Shown one piece after another: positions 15,755 through 22,528 of a stretch of DNA of 43,218 bases. The stretch spans positions 1-43,218 of IMG/VR virus record IMGVR_UViG_3300047445_000240; one strand, given 5' to 3'. The DNA is from a virus. Numbering within the stretch: the first letter of the stretch is position 1; every line of letters begins with the position of its first letter. The notes under the pieces were generated by a model. That model did no database searches. It worked only from the letters and a program-made list of their open reading frames with translations, and was not told the origin of the DNA. The translations under genes were made by a program, and so were the position numbers.

Positions 15755-16059
15755 TCCGCCGCCACCGCGTCGAGCGCCTTGAAAAACTTCCCCTCGCGGT
15801 CGCGCAAGCGCGGCAGCTTGTAGAAATGGTCGGGCCGCACCTGCCCCCTGGTGAACACGAAGATCTTCACCATGTTGCGCGGGTCCGGCATCTTGAACTC
15901 CTGCGATCCCGGCTGCATTTCCCACGCTCGCCACACCGGTTGCGCCACCCCGAATTCACGGCAGGCGCGCGCCTGGGTCAGCGTTTCCGGCTCTTTGGTC
16001 CGGTGGTTGAGCCGCCGTTGCGTCTTGCGCCAAGCGGCCAGGGGCGTTTCGGTAACCAT
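15751..16059 (-). CDS. Cro-like helix-turn-helix regulator
   Basis: A 102-residue basic protein. Residues 27-47 (LTQARACREFGVAQPVWRAWE) form a helix-turn-helix typical of Cro and bacterial HTH regulators. It is the first gene of the leftward replication operon and is transcribed away from the XRE repressor, the classic cro position. The ATG at 16059 has no ribosome site and lies only about 2 bases after the predicted transcription start, so the mRNA may be leaderless. It could compete with the repressor for the same operators. Confidence 0.75.
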   Translation of the reverse strand: MVTETPLAAWRKTQRRLNHRTKEPETLTQARACREFGVAQPVWRAWEMQPGSQEFKMPDPRNMVKIFVFTRGQVRPDHFYKLPRLRDREGKFFKALDAVAAE

Positions 16060-16067
16060 CGGCGGGA

Positions 16068-16129
16068 GACTTAGCTAATCGCTAAATTTCATGCAAGCCT
16101 TGCCCCCGAAACAATTAGCCGATAGCCCA
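16068..16129. promoter_or_regulatory. cro/repressor switch region with two operators
   Basis: Operator 1 is perfect (TTAGC-TAATC-GCTAA, 16071-16085) and overlaps the -10 of a leftward promoter, TTGCAT (16096-16091), 17 bases, TAAGTC (16073-16068), that serves the Cro-like gene. Operator 2 is imperfect (TTAGC-CGATA-GCCCA, 16115-16129) and covers a weak rightward -10 in front of the repressor gene (TTGCCC at 16100-16105, TAGCCC at 16123-16128). This arrangement would let the repressor shut the lytic operon and tune itself. Confidence 0.65.
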
Positions 16130-16136
16130 ACGACAC

Positions 16137-16511
16137 ATGTCCGCCGTCATCTTACCGTTTCGCGCTATGGATAAAGAAGCGCCGAACCGAATCCGCGAAT
16201 GGCGGAAAGCGCGCGGGCTGACGCAAGCCCAGCTCGCCGACATGGTCAGCACCAGCAATGTGCAGATCAGCGACTTGGAAAATGGCAATGTCGCCTTGAC
16301 CCAGCAATGGATGGTCAAGCTCGCCGGGGCGCTCGACGTCCTGCCCGGCGACTTGCTGCCGGTGAGCCAGGCGAGCGGCGCGCTCGATCCCGAAGCGCGC
16401 GCCCTGATCGACGCCTATCGCGCCGCCAGCCCCGAACAGCGCCATGCCTTCAACGCCTTCCGCGACAGCATGGCGACGTTCGGCCACGCCCCTTCGCGCA
16501 AGCGCGCCTGA
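16137..16511 (+). CDS. XRE-family phage repressor
   Basis: A 124-residue protein with an N-terminal XRE helix-turn-helix (residues 16-72; NRIREWRKARGLTQAQLADMV, then STSNVQISDLENG as the recognition helix region). The C-terminal 50 residues are a short helical tail. There is no LexA/CI-type peptidase domain, so induction cannot work by RecA-stimulated self-cleavage. Possible starts are ATG 16137 (leaderless-like, chosen) or ATG 16167; neither has a ribosome site. It is the best candidate to bind the TTAGC-N5-GCTAA palindromes. Confidence 0.8.
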   Translation: MSAVILPFRAMDKEAPNRIREWRKARGLTQAQLADMVSTSNVQISDLENGNVALTQQWMVKLAGALDVLPGDLLPVSQASGALDPEARALIDAYRAASPEQRHAFNAFRDSMATFGHAPSRKRA

Positions 16512-16562
16512 CCTTCCCCGAGCGATTCGCCGCACGCCGCGGGCACCTTGTGTCCCGCCATG

Positions 16563-16614
16563 TTAGCGCATCGCTAAAATATCTCTTGCGCCAAACTTAG
16601 CGGATAGCTAAATC
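16563..16614 (+). promoter_or_regulatory. Rightward promoter with two perfect operators
   Basis: Operators TTAGC-GCATC-GCTAA (16563-16577) and TTAGC-GGATA-GCTAA (16597-16611) lie between the repressor gene and the GTG at 16643. A promoter TTGCGC (16586-16591), 17 bases, TAAATC (16609-16614) overlaps the second operator. It would drive the long plus-strand operon up to the integrase, separately from the repressor gene. Confidence 0.6.
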
Positions 16615-16642
16615 CTGCCTGCCACTCAGCAGGGAGGTATTT

Positions 16643-17041
16643 GTGCATTCCGCGAAAGTTCTCGCCTTTCCCGGTACGCCGACCCCGCCCGATCCGCCCA
16701 TCGTCGGGCGCTCGCGCGGTATCGGCGAACTCGATTTCGCCAGCGTCGCCCATGAATTGGGCGTCGCCCACCGGCCGATCCGGGCAATCACCGCGCATAT
16801 TCGCGCGCTGATCCGCCGGTCCGGCTTTCCACCCCCCAAGAACAAGCGGATCGTCAGGGGCTTGCCCTTGTCCGGCGCCGATGCCGTCAGCCGTGAAAGC
16901 GTGTGGCCAATGGTCGACGTCTTGCGCTGGCTCGACAACGATCGCCCGCCCCCCGCCGCCGCCGCTCGCATCGTCGAACGCCAGGCCGTCACGCGCGCCG
17001 ATCTGGTTCGGCGCGCGCAAGCGCTGGTCGCGTCGGCATGA
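16643..17041 (+). CDS. First gene of the plus-strand accessory operon (132 aa)
   Basis: Starts with GTG at 16643 after a strong AGGGAGG. The product is basic and helical with a conserved-looking core (GRSRGIGELDFASVAHELGVAHRPIRAITAHIR, given here in part). The middle may contain a helix-turn-helix (SVAHELGVAHRPIRAI), suggesting DNA binding. A C-terminal Arg/Ala helix follows (RADLVRRAQALVASA). It is the first gene downstream of the 16563-16614 promoter, so a regulatory role is plausible but unproven. Confidence 0.65.
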   Translation: MHSAKVLAFPGTPTPPDPPIVGRSRGIGELDFASVAHELGVAHRPIRAITAHIRALIRRSGFPPPKNKRIVRGLPLSGADAVSRESVWPMVDVLRWLDNDRPPPAAAARIVERQAVTRADLVRRAQALVASA

Positions 17042-17136
17042 TCGCGCGGATTGGCACCGATGCCGCCCTGCGCATCGCGATCGCGATCGGCGGCATGGCA
17101 TCCGTCGTCGCTCTCACCTGGGCGTTGCGGCTATGA
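17038..17136 (+). CDS. Tiny membrane peptide (32 aa)
   Basis: A 32-residue ORF, MIARIGTDAALRIAIAIGG followed by a hydrophobic end. It consists almost entirely of one predicted membrane helix. It overlaps its neighbours by ATGA at both ends (17038-17041 and 17133-17136), which argues for translation. Function unknown. Confidence 0.5.
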   Translation: MIARIGTDAALRIAIAIGGMASVVALTWALRL

Positions 17137-17318
17137 GCCGCAATCTCACCAAAGACGGGGCCGACTTCTACGAAGCGGCCAAGGCCGCTCACCCACTGCT
17201 CGGCCGCTACGTGCTGTCGAAGCTCAACGATGGCCGGGATCCGCGCGATATCGTTGTCTTGCTCGTCTACGAAACGGAACAGCTACGCTGCTGGTGCACC
17301 GGTCGGTTCGGCCAATGA
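17133..17318 (+). CDS. Small protein (61 aa), unknown
   Basis: A 61-residue protein (MSRNLTKDGADFYEAAKAAHPLLGR...) coupled by ATGA at both ends. It contains two Cys near the C-terminus (RCWCTGRF). The fold looks like helix plus beta strand (DIVVLLVYETEQLRCW). I do not recognise it. It belongs to the run of small overlapping genes between repressor and integrase. Confidence 0.6.
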   Translation: MSRNLTKDGADFYEAAKAAHPLLGRYVLSKLNDGRDPRDIVVLLVYETEQLRCWCTGRFGQ

Positions 17319-17503
17319 GCGATCTCCGCTTCCTCTGCGGCGACGCGTTCGAGGACGAACGCCGCGCTGCGCCGCTACGGTCGACCGAACGCGCGGCCGT
17401 GCCGCTGGTCGATCGCGCGATCGTCGCGACCACCATAGCCCTGTTCGTCCTAATGGCGGTCCGCGTCGCGATGGCGTGGCACGCCGGAACCTTTCCGGGC
17501 TGA
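17315..17503 (+). CDS. Small membrane protein (62 aa)
   Basis: A 62-residue protein. Residues 1-34 are soluble and charged (MSDLRFLCGDAFEDERRAAP). One membrane helix follows at about 36-53 (AIVATTIALFVLMAVRVAMA) and a short tail. By the positive-inside rule the N-terminus is probably cytoplasmic. ATGA overlap with the upstream gene; four bases separate it from the next start. Function unknown. Confidence 0.6.
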   Translation: MSDLRFLCGDAFEDERRAAPLRSTERAAVPLVDRAIVATTIALFVLMAVRVAMAWHAGTFPG

Positions 17504-17507
17504 CGCC

Positions 17508-17762
17508 GTGGCGCGCCGCCATCCTTGCGATTGCTGCGGCAAGCCGCGCCGGCCGGTCGAGCGGCTATGCGATGCATGCTTTCGCGCGCTGCCCAACGAT
17601 TTGCGCTGGCGCCTGATCTCCGCGTTCCGCACCGGCAACCTCGCCGGCCATCGGGTCGCGAAGAAGGAGGCCAAGGCGTTCATGGCGCGCCGCCTCGCCG
17701 TCGCCGTCACCGCGCAACAGGCTTATGCCCGCAACGCCGCCATGCTCGGCGAGCGCGACTGA
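17508..17762 (+). CDS. Small zinc-ribbon protein (84 aa)
   Basis: Starts with GTG at 17508. The N-terminus has clustered cysteines (CDCCGKP at 7-13 and CDACF at 21-25), forming a CxxC...CxxC zinc-binding knuckle. The rest is basic and helical (RWRLISAFRTGNLAGHRVAKKEAK). Small zinc-ribbon proteins in phages often bind nucleic acid or a host protein. The target is unknown. Confidence 0.65.
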   Translation: MARRHPCDCCGKPRRPVERLCDACFRALPNDLRWRLISAFRTGNLAGHRVAKKEAKAFMARRLAVAVTAQQAYARNAAMLGERD

Positions 17763-18004
17763 TGGACATTCGCAAGGCGACCCTGCCGGAAATCAGGGCT
17801 CAGATCGCCATCATCGAGCGCGTGCAGCGCAGCATCGGCCTGCATGGGCGCAACCGCGCCTATCTGACCAAGCTGCGGCGCCGCCGCGCCTATCTCGAAT
17901 TTCACCTGCCGCAACAGATCCAGGCGGCCAGGGAAAAGCACGAAGAGCTGCTCGAACGGCTCTACGGCCGCCCGCCCGTGGCGATGCACGATTTTCACGA
18001 CTGA
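17762..18004 (+). CDS. Basic coiled-coil protein (80 aa)
   Basis: An 80-residue protein (MDIRKATLPEIRAQIAIIER...) made mostly of long basic helices (YLTKLRRRRAYLEFHL, QAAREKHEELLERLYG). TGATG overlap with the upstream stop. It may be a DNA- or RNA-binding or dimerising protein; no family is recognised. Confidence 0.6.
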   Translation: MDIRKATLPEIRAQIAIIERVQRSIGLHGRNRAYLTKLRRRRAYLEFHLPQQIQAAREKHEELLERLYGRPPVAMHDFHD

Positions 18005-18021
18005 CCAAGGGGAGATTTTCC

Positions 18022-18540
18022 ATGACAGGTACCGGCTGCGCCCCGATGGCGCCAAAATTCGCTCAGCCCGTCGACGCGCGCAATCCGACTGCGAGCGTGA
18101 TGCTCATTCTCGACGGCAATTGCACGGTGCGCGAACTGTCGATCGCCTGGATGGCGACCGGCGCGAAAGTGCTCGACGGACAAGCGCTGCGCGATCTGCT
18201 GAGCGAGCGCCTCAATCAGGTCGAGCAGCACGGCTTCACGCTCGACCATGATCGCGGCCATTCGCCCGAAGTGCTGGCCCGCGCCGCCGAATCCTACGCG
18301 CTCACCGCCCAGCGCCAGCTGATGGGCGCGCCCGATGCCCTGCAACAGCCGTCGATCTGGCCGTTCGAGAACGAATGGTGGAACCCGCGCGATGCGCGCA
18401 CCAATGCGCTCAAGGCCGCTGCTATCCTGTGGGCGCTCGCCGACCGGATCGACTACGGGCCGGACGGCACCGGCGAAAATGTCTGCAGCCTGCCCGTCGA
18501 CCGCCACATTGCCGGGTTCCCCAAGGGCGCGACGGCGTGA
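18022..18540 (+). CDS. Hypothetical protein (172 aa)
   Basis: The ATG at 18022 has AGGGGAG about 10 bases upstream. The product is helical, with a conserved-looking patch WPFENEWWNPRDARTNALKAAA near residues 113-134, followed by ILWALADRIDYG. Patches of this type (WPFE..WW.P) occur in small phage proteins of alphaproteobacteria whose function I do not know. It is coupled by GTGA to the next gene. Confidence 0.65.
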   Translation: MTGTGCAPMAPKFAQPVDARNPTASVMLILDGNCTVRELSIAWMATGAKVLDGQALRDLLSERLNQVEQHGFTLDHDRGHSPEVLARAAESYALTAQRQLMGAPDALQQPSIWPFENEWWNPRDARTNALKAAAILWALADRIDYGPDGTGENVCSLPVDRHIAGFPKGATA

Positions 18541-19031
18541 AAGGGCTTCCATCCGTCGACACGATGAGGCGGCTCGGCCGGTCACGCCGCGCAACCGACC
18601 GCGCCCGCGCATTACTGAAGCCCGGCGACCGTCTGCGCGTCACGCGGTGCGCTGGCATGGTGGTCACCGTCACCATGACCGGCTGGGATTTCGGCGCCCC
18701 TCAATGGATCTGCAGCGCGTCGCTGTCGGATATCCACGCGCTGCACGTGCGCAAGGTCAATGGCGAGCCAGTCAGTTTCGACGATCCGCCCGGGTTCGTA
18801 GTGCCGCGCATCACGCTGCGCGATCGTGCCGCCGAATGGTGGGCACGCGGCCGCATTCATCGGGCGATCTGGCGCCACCAGAATTTGCCGCGCGTCCGAC
18901 TGATGGGGCACTGCGAATCGGAGGGCGACCCCTGGCCCGATCGCGAAGGCTGGGTGCTGTCGTTCGGCTGGCGCGGCTATCTGCTCGAGCTGTCGTTCGT
19001 GCGACCTTCCGACGACGACTTGCCGTTCTGA
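18537..19031 (+). CDS. Hypothetical protein (164 aa)
   Basis: GTG start at 18537 overlapping the previous stop (GTGA); an internal ATG at 18564 is the alternative. It has a basic N-terminus, then a beta-rich core with several Trp (TMTGWDFGAPQWICSAS, AAEWWARGRIHRAIWRHQ) and an acidic end (PSDDDLPF). The acidic tail is reminiscent of single-strand-binding proteins, but no OB-fold signature is clear. Function unknown. Confidence 0.6.
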   Translation: MKGLPSVDTMRRLGRSRRATDRARALLKPGDRLRVTRCAGMVVTVTMTGWDFGAPQWICSASLSDIHALHVRKVNGEPVSFDDPPGFVVPRITLRDRAAEWWARGRIHRAIWRHQNLPRVRLMGHCESEGDPWPDREGWVLSFGWRGYLLELSFVRPSDDDLPF

Positions 19032-19303
19032 TGGCGCAGCCCCGCGCCGTCTTTGCGCCGCTCAAGCAGGCAGTACTCCTGTCGATCGACAGCGGCATCA
19101 TCTTCATCGACGCGCATCGTTGCCCGGCGCTGATCGCCTTCTTACGCGCATGGCCGCTCGGCGCCTGCGGTATGGCGACGCTGACCAACAAGACCGGCTG
19201 CGTCATCGTGCGCGACTGGCAGGCCGACGACGTCGCCAACGCCCTGGTGATCGCGCTCGAAGCGCCAATTCTCGCGGCGTCGCTTTCGGGAGAAACGAGA
19301 TGA
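19031..19303 (+). CDS. Hypothetical protein (90 aa)
   Basis: A 90-residue protein (MAQPRAVFAPLKQAVLLSID...) whose ATG shares one base with the previous stop. It shows alternating hydrophobic segments (SGIIFIDAHRCPALIAFLRAW, VANALVIALEAPILAASL) but no clear signal peptide. Probably a small globular alpha/beta protein. Not recognised. Confidence 0.55.
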   Translation: MAQPRAVFAPLKQAVLLSIDSGIIFIDAHRCPALIAFLRAWPLGACGMATLTNKTGCVIVRDWQADDVANALVIALEAPILAASLSGETR

Positions 19304-19557
19304 CCCGCCACTATGACGCGATGGTCGAGCGCATTTTCGTTCCGATCGACGATGACGCCCGCGATGGAGAACGCCAGCTGGTCAAGCGCGATGCGGCATA
19401 CGCCGTAGGCCAATGGACGGGCGAGTTTTGGTCTTATCCTTATGGCGGTGAAGACAGCCCATTCTACATCGAACAGCTGGATTTCGAGCCTACCCACTAT
19501 GCGCCGCGGCCCGGATCGAAAGCCCGGGTCGAAGCCGAACAAGGCGCGCTGGCATGA
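19300..19557 (+). CDS. Hypothetical acidic protein (85 aa)
   Basis: An 85-residue protein (MTRHYDAMVERIFVPIDDDA...). It is acidic and aromatic-rich (FWSYPYGGEDSPFYIEQLDFEPTHY, given in part), a composition seen in some DNA-mimic or inhibitor proteins. That similarity is only compositional. ATGA overlap at both ends. Confidence 0.55.
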   Translation: MTRHYDAMVERIFVPIDDDARDGERQLVKRDAAYAVGQWTGEFWSYPYGGEDSPFYIEQLDFEPTHYAPRPGSKARVEAEQGALA

Positions 19558-20006
19558 CCGACGACCATTTCATGCAATGGTCGCGGTGGTTTCCTCAGGA
19601 AACGGCGCCAAAGACCAGCACCATCTATGGGGGCGGCATGGGGGGCGGCAAGTCTGACCACGCGCTGACGCTCGACAAGCTGCGCGATGCCATGCGCCTT
19701 CTGAAGGCTGTGCCGGCACCGATACCCTCAATGCGGATCATCGAATCCGACCTTCTCGTGATCGGTCCCTTCGAGGATTGGTCGCAAGTGCGATCGCCCG
19801 GTCGCGCTGCGCGACGGCGGCGGCAGGGCCACCCGCAGCGGATCAGGATCTACTATAGGCCCGGTCCCACCGTGCTGCAGACGCCGGAAGGCTTAATCAT
19901 GCACCCCGAAACCGCACGGCAATTTCGCGACGCGGTGCGCGATCGCGCCGAGCGGGCCGGGGACAAAGCCTTCTACGACATTCTTGGCCGGAACCCGCTG
20001 CTATGA
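19554..20006 (+). CDS. Protein with glycine-rich P-loop-like motif (150 aa)
   Basis: A 150-residue protein with YGGGMGGGKSDHA at residues 25-37, close to a Walker A but lacking the full following domain and any clear Walker B. The middle (MRIIESDLLVIGPFEDW, then a run of Arg) and C-terminus (MHPETARQFRDAVRDRA) are seen in small alphaproteobacterial phage proteins of unknown role. It could be a shortened ATPase or a protein with a chance loop. ATGA overlap at both ends. Confidence 0.55.
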   Translation: MTDDHFMQWSRWFPQETAPKTSTIYGGGMGGGKSDHALTLDKLRDAMRLLKAVPAPIPSMRIIESDLLVIGPFEDWSQVRSPGRAARRRRQGHPQRIRIYYRPGPTVLQTPEGLIMHPETARQFRDAVRDRAERAGDKAFYDILGRNPLL

Positions 20007-20200
20007 GCGATACCGCCATCGAACAGGCGCGAGTGTTCATCGCTCAGGCACTCAACGGCGCGGCCAGGGCCACAGCCGACCCTGAGAGTTCAACCTACCG
20101 GCGCGACCTCGCCGCGCGGATTGCTGACGCCAAGCCGTGCCTGATCCCGTCATGGCTGGTGCTCGATATCGTCGCGGCCGCGCTCGGGCGCGCACAATGA
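20003..20200 (+). CDS. Small protein (65 aa), unknown
   Basis: A 65-residue, helical, Ala-rich protein (MSDTAIEQARVFIAQALNGA...) coupled by ATGA to the upstream gene and to the methyltransferase that follows. No motif is recognised. Its place directly before the methyltransferase could mean a partner role, but nothing in the sequence shows it. Confidence 0.55.
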   Translation: MSDTAIEQARVFIAQALNGAARATADPESSTYRRDLAARIADAKPCLIPSWLVLDIVAAALGRAQ

Positions 20201-20874
20201 CCGACCTGCTCGGCGCCCTTGCTCCCGATCAGCCGACCGGCCTGGGCACCGCCATGGCCGGCGGCAAGGGCAAGCTCAATCTCGACAAGACGGCGCGGCG
20301 CGATGCCGATTATTACCCGACGCCGCACGATGCCACCCGCGCCTTCCTGATCGCGGAGGCCGAGCATATCCGCCGCCACGCCCTGCCGGTGTGGGAATGC
20401 TGCGGCAGAGGCGGCGCGATCGCCGCGGTGCTGGCGCAATTTGACTTCGACGTGATCGCCACCGACATCGTGGAGGATCCCGCCAACCTGGTCGCGCAAC
20501 TCGACGTGCTGCGCGCGATGCAATTGCTGGGTATCCCGCTGACCAACCCGCCGTTCGCGTTGGCCGGTCAAATCCTCGACGTGCTGCTCGGCCGCCTCGG
20601 CGCGCCCTACGTGGCGATGCTGCTCAAGAGCACGTTCTTTTCGACCGATACCGAGACGCGCGGCCAGCTCGGCCGCTACCGCGCTTATGGCCCGCCGCTC
20701 AAATACGACATGACCTGGCGCGTCGATTTCACCGGCGGCGGACAGTCGACCATGAACTGCAGCTGGTTCGTGTGGGACCGCAACCGCCCCGACATGATGG
20801 GCCGCTGGTGCCTGCTACAGCGCGACGGCGTCGTGACGCCGGGCACCGATCTTTTCACCCAGGGAGGGCAATGA
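20197..20874 (+). CDS. DNA adenine methyltransferase
   Basis: A 225-residue protein. The N-terminal YYPTPHDATRAFL (residues 39-51) and the SAM-site equivalent VWECCGRGG (65-73) precede the catalytic NPPF (117-120). This order and the NPPF motif fit phage N6-adenine methyltransferases. ATDIVED (88-94) supplies the acidic residue that binds SAM. It is a second, unrelated-looking methyltransferase besides the one in the replication operon. It likely modifies phage DNA to evade restriction, or host DNA in the lysogen. Confidence 0.85.
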   Translation: MTDLLGALAPDQPTGLGTAMAGGKGKLNLDKTARRDADYYPTPHDATRAFLIAEAEHIRRHALPVWECCGRGGAIAAVLAQFDFDVIATDIVEDPANLVAQLDVLRAMQLLGIPLTNPPFALAGQILDVLLGRLGAPYVAMLLKSTFFSTDTETRGQLGRYRAYGPPLKYDMTWRVDFTGGGQSTMNCSWFVWDRNRPDMMGRWCLLQRDGVVTPGTDLFTQGGQ

Positions 20875-21125
20875 TGGAACTGTCTACTGAGCCGCGCGAT
20901 CGCGCCACCATGCTTTTCATTAAGCAGCTGTCGGCTGGCCAGAAATCGGCCATCAAGAACCTTTACGCCGAACCGGCACTGCTCGGCTGCAGCGAACCTT
21001 ACGCCAAACGATTGAGCGTGCCGACGACGCTCCGACCGGCGCTGACGTTCGCGGTCGATGGCGGGGACGGCTTCAAACATTACGGGCTGACCAAGGACGG
21101 CCTTGCAGTCAAGGAGGCACTCTAA
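20871..21125 (+). CDS. Hypothetical protein (84 aa)
   Basis: An 84-residue protein (MMELSTEPRDRATMLFIKQL...) with AGGGAGG before its start and ATGA coupling to the methyltransferase. The middle is helical (QKSAIKNLYAEPALL), followed by a short beta region (LTFAVDGGDGFKHYGLTKDG). This resembles small winged-helix-like or Lys/Gly-rich phage proteins but I cannot name it. Confidence 0.55.
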   Translation: MMELSTEPRDRATMLFIKQLSAGQKSAIKNLYAEPALLGCSEPYAKRLSVPTTLRPALTFAVDGGDGFKHYGLTKDGLAVKEAL

Positions 21126-21127
21126 CC

Positions 21128-21583
21128 ATGTCACATAATGAACAGGGGCTATGGTGCCTCCACGTCCTCGGTCCCGACGACGTTTTTCCTGCGCCCGATC
21201 GGGCGACTGCGCAGCTTTGGGCCGCACAATGGACGCTATGGAACTTGCGGCACGATCCGAACCCTGACGGCCTTGATCCGGTAGTGAACTGGGCGGTCGC
21301 GCCGTGGCCACATAGCTCCGAAACGCACGCGGACGGACTGGCGTCGTCGATCGCCGCCAATACCTTCGCGAGCGATCCTCTCGCCGGCACCCTTGCGGAC
21401 AGCAATTTAATTGCTGCCGAGAACGCCGGTCTGGATCTCGCGGCCGAAATCGTCGCCGGCATAGAACATTGGGGCCTTTCCCCGACAAAGCTTGAACCCG
21501 TTAAGAGTTTTCAGAAATTCGCGGCGGAAACGATCCTCAAACAAAAGGAGGGCACCGCGATCCGCCTCGCGGCACGGCAATGA
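21128..21583 (+). CDS. Hypothetical protein (151 aa)
   Basis: A 151-residue protein (MSHNEQGLWCLHVLGPDDVF...). The N-terminal half is Trp-rich (LWAAQWTLWNLRHDP, VNWAVAPWPH). The C-terminal half is helical (LDLAAEIVAGIEHWGLSP). It begins 2 bases after the previous stop. Not recognised. Confidence 0.6.
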   Translation: MSHNEQGLWCLHVLGPDDVFPAPDRATAQLWAAQWTLWNLRHDPNPDGLDPVVNWAVAPWPHSSETHADGLASSIAANTFASDPLAGTLADSNLIAAENAGLDLAAEIVAGIEHWGLSPTKLEPVKSFQKFAAETILKQKEGTAIRLAARQ

Positions 21584-21801
21584 CCGGCGCGACCTCGATC
21601 GCGATCGCCGTGGCGATCGGCGCCTATCTGATCGGCCTGATCGCCGCACTGGCAATGCTGCGCTGGCTCGATGGCCCGGCCCCGACGCGCGGCGATCTCC
21701 GCGATCGCATCCAGTTTGTTCTGTGGTGGCCGGTGATCGTCGCGCTGCTGATGGTCACCGCGCTCGGAACGTTGCTGCAAATGATCGGGGACCGGAAATG
21801 A
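21580..21801 (+). CDS. Two-helix membrane protein (73 aa)
   Basis: A 73-residue protein with two predicted membrane helices (about residues 5-27, SIAIAVAIGAYLIGLIAALA; about 45-67, FVLWWPVIVALLMVTALGT) linked by a charged loop (RWLDGPAPTRGDLRDRIQ). Both termini are probably on the same side. Small two-helix phage proteins outside the lysis cassette can act in superinfection exclusion, but this is only a possibility. Confidence 0.6.
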   Translation: MTGATSIAIAVAIGAYLIGLIAALAMLRWLDGPAPTRGDLRDRIQFVLWWPVIVALLMVTALGTLLQMIGDRK

Positions 21802-22067
21802 TCGTCGTCAAAGTGGAGCTTTGGTCGGCCGTCACCGGCGATGTGCAGGAACTCGCGCGCATGACGATCGACAATATCGGCGGCACCGCCCAGCTCGGCG
21901 ACTATCGCACCCGCACCTTGCGCGGCCGCTCGGCCGAAGACCTGCACCGCGCGATGATCGCCGGCACCGTCCAGCGCGAAGGCAGGGTGCTCAAGCATCA
22001 CCGGCTGCGCGAGCATGTGTGGAACCTTGTCGCCAAGGCGCTGAGCGGCATGGGATATGGCCAATGA
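21798..22067 (+). CDS. Hypothetical protein (89 aa)
   Basis: An 89-residue protein (MIVVKVELWSAVTGDVQELA...) with a beta-rich N-terminus, the segment DNIGGTAQLGDYRTRTLRGR, and a basic helical end (REHVWNLVAKALSGMG). Proteins with this IGNDGTG-like pattern are common as small conserved phage hypotheticals. ATGA coupling at both ends. Confidence 0.6.
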   Translation: MIVVKVELWSAVTGDVQELARMTIDNIGGTAQLGDYRTRTLRGRSAEDLHRAMIAGTVQREGRVLKHHRLREHVWNLVAKALSGMGYGQ

Positions 22068-22498
22068 TCAAGCGGTCGCGCCGATTTCTTCGCGACACCT
22101 GGTCTGTGGTTCGCCGCTGGTGGTGGATCGCACGCGGAGAACGGCAGCGCATCATCGCCGAGCGCGATGAATGGAAAACCGCTGCCGAAGTTCGCTTCAA
22201 GCAGATGCGGGAGGCGTTCGCGGCCGTCCATACGCTCAAGGTCGAGCATAGCGGCGCGAGTGTCGACCTGTTGTTGCAGGTAGCTGAGCAAATCGATTGC
22301 GAGCCCGGATGCGAGCACGTTTCGCCGATGGATTGGTCGACGGGCGTTTCCGAGTGCCCGCGAGCCGATCGCGGCACATGCCCTTTTGACCAAGCCTGTC
22401 AGCTGCGCGACCTTGCGGCCGCGCTTTTGACCTACGCGGACGTAACCTCGGCCGACGCCGTCGGCATTGACCCCGCCCCACCCACCGGCGCAGGCTGA
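22064..22498 (+). CDS. Basic N-terminus, Cys-containing protein (144 aa)
   Basis: A 144-residue protein. The first 30 residues are very basic with a Trp cluster (RRFLRDTWSVVRRWWWIARG), probably membrane-surface associated. A helical middle follows (ERDEWKTAAEVRFKQMREAF). Several Cys (CEPGCEHVSP, CPRADRGTCPFDQAC) could bind metal. Not recognised. It is the last small gene before the integrase. Confidence 0.55.
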   Translation: MIKRSRRFLRDTWSVVRRWWWIARGERQRIIAERDEWKTAAEVRFKQMREAFAAVHTLKVEHSGASVDLLLQVAEQIDCEPGCEHVSPMDWSTGVSECPRADRGTCPFDQACQLRDLAAALLTYADVTSADAVGIDPAPPTGAG

Positions 22499-22528
22499 CG
22501 CCCTCGCCCTCGCGCATGGATTCGCCCC

